From Lentisphaera marina (GTDB lineage Bacteria > Verrucomicrobiota > Lentisphaeria > Lentisphaerales > Lentisphaeraceae): a stretch of 64,000 nt of DNA. Under the pieces are notes generated by a model. That model made no database searches, had not been told where the DNA came from, and was given only the letters and a program-made list of their open reading frames with translations. Within the stretch, counting starts at the first letter, position 1. Every line of letters begins with the position of its first letter. This document shows, piece after piece, positions 59,345 through 64,000 of the stretch. Position numbers and translations under genes: made by a program. The DNA lies in NCBI RefSeq assembly GCF_028745505.1, contig NZ_JAQZZL010000001.1, forward strand, positions 1,857,818-1,921,817, read 5' to 3'.

Positions 59345-60739
59345 GGATAGAGTCCCGTTGTTTCTGTAAATTGGTGTTGACCAATTTTAGTTAAACAGAC
59401 AGATAAACTCTTTTTGTAGCTATCCAGGTTTCATCTAATTCCATAAGAATAGCGGACGCTAATCTAAGCAGTGAAGCTTCATTTGGGAAAATAGACACGG
59501 TTCTAGTTCGCCTTAGAATTTCTCGATTCTGTCTTTCAATCATATTGGTGGTTCTCAGTTTTGTCCAACAAGAACGATCTAAATCAAATACAGAAAAGCC
59601 TTCAGGAAGTGCGGATTCCATCCATTCAGATAATTGAGAAGCACTGTTTTCATACTTTAAGCAAGTAAGCTTTAAAAGTCTTTCGGCGTCCTGTTTTGAA
59701 GGGGTATTAAAGATATCTCGAATGTCTTGTGCAACTTCTGAACGCATCGCTTTCTTAGGCACATAAGCCCCCGCATTCTGCTGTAAATGAAATTGACACC
59801 TCTGCCATGGGATTGACCCAAAGACAGTTGTTAAAGCGGCTTTCAGTCCCGAATGACTGTCGCTCGTGATCATCTTAAGACCATGAAGTCCTCGAGCATT
59901 CAATGATAGGAAAAAGTTTCTCCAATGAACCTCAGCTTCACTTAAAGAGACACTTGTACCTAAAACTGAGCGTTTTCCTGATTCATCTATCCCATAAGCA
60001 ATTAACAAAGCACAATCTCGAACAGTCTTATCTACTCTAACTTTTTCGTATCTCGCATCCACCAAAAGGTAATGATATTTCCCTAAAGGACGGTTACGCC
60101 ACTTTTCTAAGCTTTCATCTAGCTCAGATACAACTCGTGACACCTGTGATTTACTCACGGAAAGACCACACATTTTCTCTAGAAGTTTCGTGACTTTTCT
60201 TGTCGAAGTTCCCTGAATATAACTCTCGGCCATAGCTGTCATCAAAGCTCGCTCACTTCGTAAGCCTTTTTCTAAAGAACTTGGATAAAAATCGATTTCA
60301 CCTCTGACTTGAGGAATGTTGAGCTTCATTGCTCCAAGTCGAGTGTTTACGGTTTTGTTTTTATAGCCATTAGCATAACCTAAGCGATTTTCATTGCGTT
60401 CATATGGAGCAGCATCAAGAGAATTACTTCTCTCTACTTTCATCGCTTCATTTAGTAATACTCTCATAGCTTCAAGCATTCCGCTTTCGCCGTTTTCTGT
60501 GACTTGGTGGATCATTTCTAATAAGACACTACTGTTCTCGTGTGTAGAGTGGTGCATAATAATTCCTTGTGGGTTGTTTTGGTGCAACACCACTCTGCAT
60601 CTTCTTTACCCCGAGTTACAAACAACTTCCTCAATTTCGCTCCGACGAGAAAGTTCCCATTCTCGCGAAGTCTCGGAAGCTATTCATAACTCTTAAAGTA
60701 GAGCTATAGCAGAATTTACAGAAAATTTGGGACACTACC
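59345..60739 (-). mobile_element. IS256-type insertion sequence (about 1.4 kb)
   Basis: Imperfect terminal repeats of about 26 bp share GTCCC and, after five bases, TTCTGTAAATT at equal spacing (59351-59371 and inverted at about 60711-60734). The outer ends are set at GG dinucleotides and may be off by a few bases. It starts only 8 bp after the neighbouring IS ends. No target duplication is seen. Confidence 0.75.
59391..60557 (-). CDS. IS256 family (mutator-type) transposase
   Basis: A 388-residue transposase. The catalytic triad is seen as Asp in LLVDARYEKV, Asp in MITSDSHSGL and Glu in NMIERQNREI, with the typical WQRCQFHLQQN between the second and third, and the N-terminal NRLGYANGYKNKTV. 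I start it at ATG 60557, where AAGGA lies 8 bases upstream; the longer GTG frame from 60593 has no such site. Complete frame. Confidence 0.93.
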   Translation of the reverse strand: MHHSTHENSSVLLEMIHQVTENGESGMLEAMRVLLNEAMKVERSNSLDAAPYERNENRLGYANGYKNKTVNTRLGAMKLNIPQVRGEIDFYPSSLEKGLRSERALMTAMAESYIQGTSTRKVTKLLEKMCGLSVSKSQVSRVVSELDESLEKWRNRPLGKYHYLLVDARYEKVRVDKTVRDCALLIAYGIDESGKRSVLGTSVSLSEAEVHWRNFFLSLNARGLHGLKMITSDSHSGLKAALTTVFGSIPWQRCQFHLQQNAGAYVPKKAMRSEVAQDIRDIFNTPSKQDAERLLKLTCLKYENSASQLSEWMESALPEGFSVFDLDRSCWTKLRTTNMIERQNREILRRTRTVSIFPNEASLLRLASAILMELDETWIATKRVYLSV

Positions 60740-60762
60740 AGTTATTGCCCGATTTTAACTGC

Positions 60763-62292
60763 TTAAGCACGTCGTTTACTTAAAGAAAATTTAAATAGCT
60801 TATGCAAAACTAGGTATAGAACTGCAAAGCTTATTGTGCCTGCGAGAGATACAATGGCATTATCAATAAAGTTAATGGAACTTGTGAGGTGGCTTAAATA
60901 ATTGTTTATAAGGCTATCTAAAAGTATGAATGTTAAGAAAGCTGATAAGAGAGACGGTATTGAGTACTTTGTGATCTCATTTAAAGATACAAGATATTTT
61001 AATTTCTTTGCCTGTATAAGGAGAAGGGAGAAGTTTAAAAAAGCAGTGATGGAACTGGCCATAGCTAGGGACCCATGGCTTAAGAGAGGGATAAAGCTTA
61101 AGCCTAGTATTAAATTTAAGCAAATCATGGCTAAGGATATTTTTAATGGTGTCTTGGTGTTCTTATTCGCATAATAAAGCGGCAATACGACCTTGAGGGC
61201 AGTAAAAAAAGGTATACCTGGTAGAAACCAAACGAAAGCTTTTAGAGTGAAGTTTAGGCTCTCAACATCAAAAGCGCCTCTCAGAAAGATGGCTTTCAGA
61301 ATACTGTCGCCACATAAATAAAAAAGAAAACTGCATGGGATGGATAGAAATAAGGCCTGCGACAAGGCTTTGTGGAAATCTCTTTGAACGTCTTGCTTGT
61401 TGCCTTTGGCTAGAGATGAGGATAATGATGGTAAACAAACTGAGCCTAGTGATACACCAAAAATCCCAACTGGTAAATAAATTAGCAACTCACTGTAGCT
61501 AAGAGAACTAACAGCATGGGGGCCTATCCATAAAGCAATAGTTTTATCAAGTAAAGTTGATATTTGCTGTGCCGAAGCACCAATAACAACAGGGAGAAAA
61601 CTAATCCAAAAAGATTTTAATTCAGGTGCTTTTAATCGGCATGTCTTAAAACGAAGTTTTATAAATTTACCTGATGCATGTAAGAGAATAAAGACCTGTA
61701 AAACACCAGAGAAGACTAAACTTACAGCTAATAAATAAATACTTTGTTTATCAGATAAGTTAGCAAAAATAGCAAAACTAGCACTAGCAATTAAGCATAC
61801 ATTCATAGCAGAGGACATAAGTGCTGGCTTTGAGTATTGACCATACAGGTTCAGAATACTTCCAAGTAGGCCAGCTAGACATATTAGTGGTAGATAAGGC
61901 AACATAATACTGCCTAAATAAACTAGGTCCTGGCTTTCTTGAGATAGCACCTTTAAATAAGACAAAGAGAATAGTATGCCTATACCTAAAATGGCTAAGA
62001 GTGAATTAAAAATAGTTGTGAGAGTTAAGATTTTAGAAGCAAGGTCATTGCATCTTTCTCTATCGTCATTTTTGGCTTCTGCAAGCAGGGGGATAAAGGC
62101 ATTTGCCAAAGCACCTTCACCAAATATTCTTCGAGCTAAGTTAGGCAAAGCTGCGGCATATTTGAAGTAGCCAATTAATGGCGATGTACCAAATAGGTAA
62201 GCATACAAAACTTCCCGCAAGAGACCGCTTAATCGTCCTGCTAGGTTTCCAGCCCCAGATATGAGCGCGTTGATAGTGTTTTTTCTAGACAT
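60763..62292 (-). CDS. murJ: Lipid II flippase MurJ (MviN)
   Basis: A 509-residue membrane protein with about 14 hydrophobic helices, of the MOP/MviN family, which moves lipid II across the inner membrane for peptidoglycan. Typical segments: NLAGRLSGLLREVLYAYLFG, RRIFGEGALANAFIPLL, YGQYSKPALMSSAMN, and later LLIYLPVGIFGVSLGSVCLPSLS. The conserved Arg and Glu of the first helices are visible. Its start overlaps the GSCFA gene end by 8 bp. It lies 24 bp from the IS256-type end. Confidence 0.95.
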   Translation of the reverse strand: MSRKNTINALISGAGNLAGRLSGLLREVLYAYLFGTSPLIGYFKYAAALPNLARRIFGEGALANAFIPLLAEAKNDDRERCNDLASKILTLTTIFNSLLAILGIGILFSLSYLKVLSQESQDLVYLGSIMLPYLPLICLAGLLGSILNLYGQYSKPALMSSAMNVCLIASASFAIFANLSDKQSIYLLAVSLVFSGVLQVFILLHASGKFIKLRFKTCRLKAPELKSFWISFLPVVIGASAQQISTLLDKTIALWIGPHAVSSLSYSELLIYLPVGIFGVSLGSVCLPSLSSSLAKGNKQDVQRDFHKALSQALFLSIPCSFLFYLCGDSILKAIFLRGAFDVESLNFTLKAFVWFLPGIPFFTALKVVLPLYYANKNTKTPLKISLAMICLNLILGLSFIPLLSHGSLAMASSITAFLNFSLLLIQAKKLKYLVSLNEITKYSIPSLLSAFLTFILLDSLINNYLSHLTSSINFIDNAIVSLAGTISFAVLYLVLHKLFKFSLSKRRA

Positions 62293-63235
62293 CTACAGTT
62301 AGGGAGCTAGAAGGATAGCGTTTTTTGAAATTCAGAAGTTTTTCATTTCGTATTTTGATGAATTTTTGATTTTCGTGGCTTTGTGGATTGTGTATTTTAT
62401 GAGAGCATAGCTTTTTGATTTTTGTGGCTTCAATAAAGTATTTGTGGGAATTGTCATCAAATGCTGAGCTTATAAATTTATCCATTATCAACTCAGTAGC
62501 TTCATCGCTAGGGTGGGTCATGTCAGTGGAATAAAAACGGTAATCTCTTAATTCATCCATCATAATTTCATAGGAAGGGAAGTAAAAGCAATTTTCTTTT
62601 GTCTTGATGATTTCGTCAATCGCTAAATGCAGGGTTGACTTGCTAATCTGATTTTCGCGAAAGTCATCACGAAGGTGACGCACGGGGCTAACTGTGAATA
62701 AAATTTGAAGTTTTGGATTGGCTTCACTTAGTTGATTAATTAAGTTAGACCAGGAGCATGAAATGTCATTAACGCTCAAGATTCTCCTTTCAAATAATTC
62801 CTTAGGAAGTTTGTGGCAATTTGCCACGACTTGATCGTTTTCTCTAAGGTGATAGGCCCATGCGGTTCCAAAAGTGATGATTAAAACCTGATCGGTTTCT
62901 AGGTGTGAATGCAAATCACCTTGACATTGATGAATAAAATCAATAGGCTTAGGATGTTCACCTTGGATATATGGCAAGATATTTACCCCTTGTTTGTCGA
63001 TGCAATCACTTTTAGTCCATTCTTTTAAGTCAAGACTGTTTTGAATTAAGTCTGCAATGCTCTGTGGATTGTAGAGTACTCCAGTTGGGTTTGAGCAAAT
63101 CTTTATTCCTTTGCTTTTTAGTTCTTGTGCTACTTTATCGGCAAAGCAAGATCCAAGTGAGGTGAAAGAGTTCTGCCAATTGATTTTCTCGGAAAATATT
63201 TGTTTTGGAATAATTTCTGTTCTGAAAAGTTTCAT
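62285..63235 (-). CDS. GSCFA domain protein
   Basis: A 316-residue protein of the GSCFA family, a group related to SGNH/GDSL hydrolases and common in Bacteroidetes and other marine bacteria. The defining LGSCFADKVAQEL motif is at residues 28-41 (Ser and Cys of the signature). TPGVLYN-like NPTGVLYNPQSIADLI follows, with ITFGTAWAYHLRE and a late DMTHPSDEATELI, which supplies the Asp-x-x-His pair. No signal peptide seen. The substrate is unknown. It is divergent from hisC and overlaps murJ. Confidence 0.9.
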   Translation of the reverse strand: MKLFRTEIIPKQIFSEKINWQNSFTSLGSCFADKVAQELKSKGIKICSNPTGVLYNPQSIADLIQNSLDLKEWTKSDCIDKQGVNILPYIQGEHPKPIDFIHQCQGDLHSHLETDQVLIITFGTAWAYHLRENDQVVANCHKLPKELFERRILSVNDISCSWSNLINQLSEANPKLQILFTVSPVRHLRDDFRENQISKSTLHLAIDEIIKTKENCFYFPSYEIMMDELRDYRFYSTDMTHPSDEATELIMDKFISSAFDDNSHKYFIEATKIKKLCSHKIHNPQSHENQKFIKIRNEKLLNFKKRYPSSSLTVDV

Positions 63236-63323
63236 GCTTTTTTTAAGTCCCGAGTGAAAGTTAGCAAGTCAGCTTTATCTTAGAGGCATTTTTCAGAGAA
63301 TAAACTCAATTTTAGGTAAGGTA

Positions 63324-64000
63324 ATGAAAATACTTGATAAAATCAATGCCCCTGTGAGCAAAGTCAAACCCTATCAGCCAGGAAGACCTATTGAAGATGT
63401 AGCTAGAGACTTTGGTTTATATCCAGAAGACATCGTAAAATTAGCTTCAAACGAAAGTGTTTTAGGTGTGTCTCCTAAAGCTCAAAAAGCACTGATTGAC
63501 TGTATTGCAAATTTACATCGTTATCCAGATGCAGGTGCTTGGGAATTGCGAGATAAACTTTCTCAAAAAATGGGTATGGATACGGATCAATTCATTTTTG
63601 GTGCTGGATCGAATGAAATCTTGGTTTTTTTAGCACAGGTATTCTTAGCTCCTGGCAAGTCAGTTGTGGCATCCGCACACGCTTTTGTTATTTATAAAAT
63701 CTTGAGCGCTATGATGGGGGCAGATTTTATTGAAGTCCCCGTTAAAGACGGTTTAGAACACGATTTAGAAGCGATGGCAAAAGCTATAAGGCCAGAGACT
63801 GCTTTAGTTTTTGTATGCAATCCAAATAATCCAACTGGTACACTGATTTCACAGGAAGAGATTGAGCGATTCATGGACCAAGTTCCCGATGATATTTTAG
63901 TTGTATTCGATGAAGCCTATGCAGAGATTTGTTTAGGAGAAATGCCAGATACACTATCTTTCGTTAAGCAGGGAAAAACTTGTATCGTATTACGTACCTT
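63324..64000 (+). CDS. hisC: Histidinol-phosphate aminotransferase (5' part)
   Basis: The frame starts at ATG 63324 with an AGGTAAG-like ribosome site and runs off the right window edge, so only about 225 codons are seen. The N-terminal KPYQPGRPIEDVARDFGL and LASNESVLGVSPKA are typical of HisC. RYPDAGAWELRDKL, the cofactor-binding GAGSNEIL, VCNPNNPTGT and FDEAYAEI (with the PLP-contacting Asp) follow. The enzyme transfers an amino group to imidazole-acetol phosphate in histidine synthesis. hisD is 52 kb away, so his genes are scattered here. Confidence 0.94.
   Translation, partial: MKILDKINAPVSKVKPYQPGRPIEDVARDFGLYPEDIVKLASNESVLGVSPKAQKALIDCIANLHRYPDAGAWELRDKLSQKMGMDTDQFIFGAGSNEILVFLAQVFLAPGKSVVASAHAFVIYKILSAMMGADFIEVPVKDGLEHDLEAMAKAIRPETALVFVCNPNNPTGTLISQEEIERFMDQVPDDILVVFDEAYAEICLGEMPDTLSFVKQGKTCIVLRT

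Noticed and set aside
58010-60739. Composite transposon formed by the two neighbouring IS elements
   Set aside because: The elements belong to different families and carry no cargo between them.

Overview
The window is about 64 kb of a moderately AT-rich bacterial chromosome. My best guess is the phylum Lentisphaerota (Lentisphaera-like, marine). This is an inference from the gene mix: secreted sulfatases, an ECF sigma factor coupled to a Hanks-type kinase with repeats, a GSCFA protein and a DUF1294 protein. The 16S rRNA present here would settle it by alignment. Most of the window is core housekeeping. Accessory material is concentrated at about 41.8-43.6 kb (an IS110-type element) and 57.5-60.7 kb (two abutting insertion sequences).

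Layout. 1-4.4 kb, plus strand: 3' end of ffh, a CDC123-like ATP-grasp protein, an acyl-CoA synthetase, pdxJ and a HAD-like protein. 4.4-7.4 kb: zinc-ribbon protein, DUF2851 protein and an MsrB-MsrA fusion lipoprotein. 7.4-9.3 kb, minus: MBL hydrolase, LD-carboxypeptidase and DUF2237 protein, in one run. 9.4-14.1 kb: shikimate kinase-like gene, hisD with a PurO-type IMP cyclohydrolase, a DEAD-box helicase and a small membrane protein. 14.3-19.7 kb, minus: an overlapping operon aroE - prepilin peptidase - BioH-like esterase - bioC - YihY/BrkB protein - birA, which joins pimeloyl-ACP synthesis to biotin attachment.

20.0-25.3 kb is a complete 16S-23S-5S operon with no tRNA in the spacer and with visible processing stems. 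25.5-30.6 kb, minus: FHA-GAF-degenerate AAA protein, RsmI-like methyltransferase, TPR lipoprotein and dnaG. 30.8-36.4 kb: an S1-domain protein, TetR regulator, typA, truncated haemoglobin and an SBF-like transporter. 36.5-38.5 kb holds a second 16S gene that is not linked to 23S. It has its own promoter-like motif, the same leader and processing stem, and its own terminator. 38.6-41.8 kb: trkH with a DUF1294 gene, then a PPi-type phosphofructokinase.

41.8-45.3 kb: IS110-type transposase between two REP-like repeats, tRNA-Arg(CCG), aroB, a tRNA-Arg-like fragment and a small zinc-ribbon protein. 45.4-49 kb: DoxX-like protein and two exported sulfatases. 49-57.5 kb: ECF sigma factor translationally coupled to a kinase that lacks the usual catalytic lysine, a membrane protein, two back-to-back photolyases (iron-sulfur (6-4) type and CPD type), and an apparently active membrane kinase with a C-terminal Cache-like sensor. 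57.5-60.7 kb: an msrA whose 5' end is cut by an IS, followed 8 bp later by an IS256-type element. 60.7-64 kb: murJ, a GSCFA protein and the start of hisC.

I did not find a clear multi-gene defence or CRISPR system. The observations most worth following are the stand-alone 16S transcription unit, the sigma/pseudokinase pair, the tandem photolyases next to a sensor kinase, the CDC123-like protein beside ffh, and the degenerate NtrC-like FHA protein in the dnaG operon.
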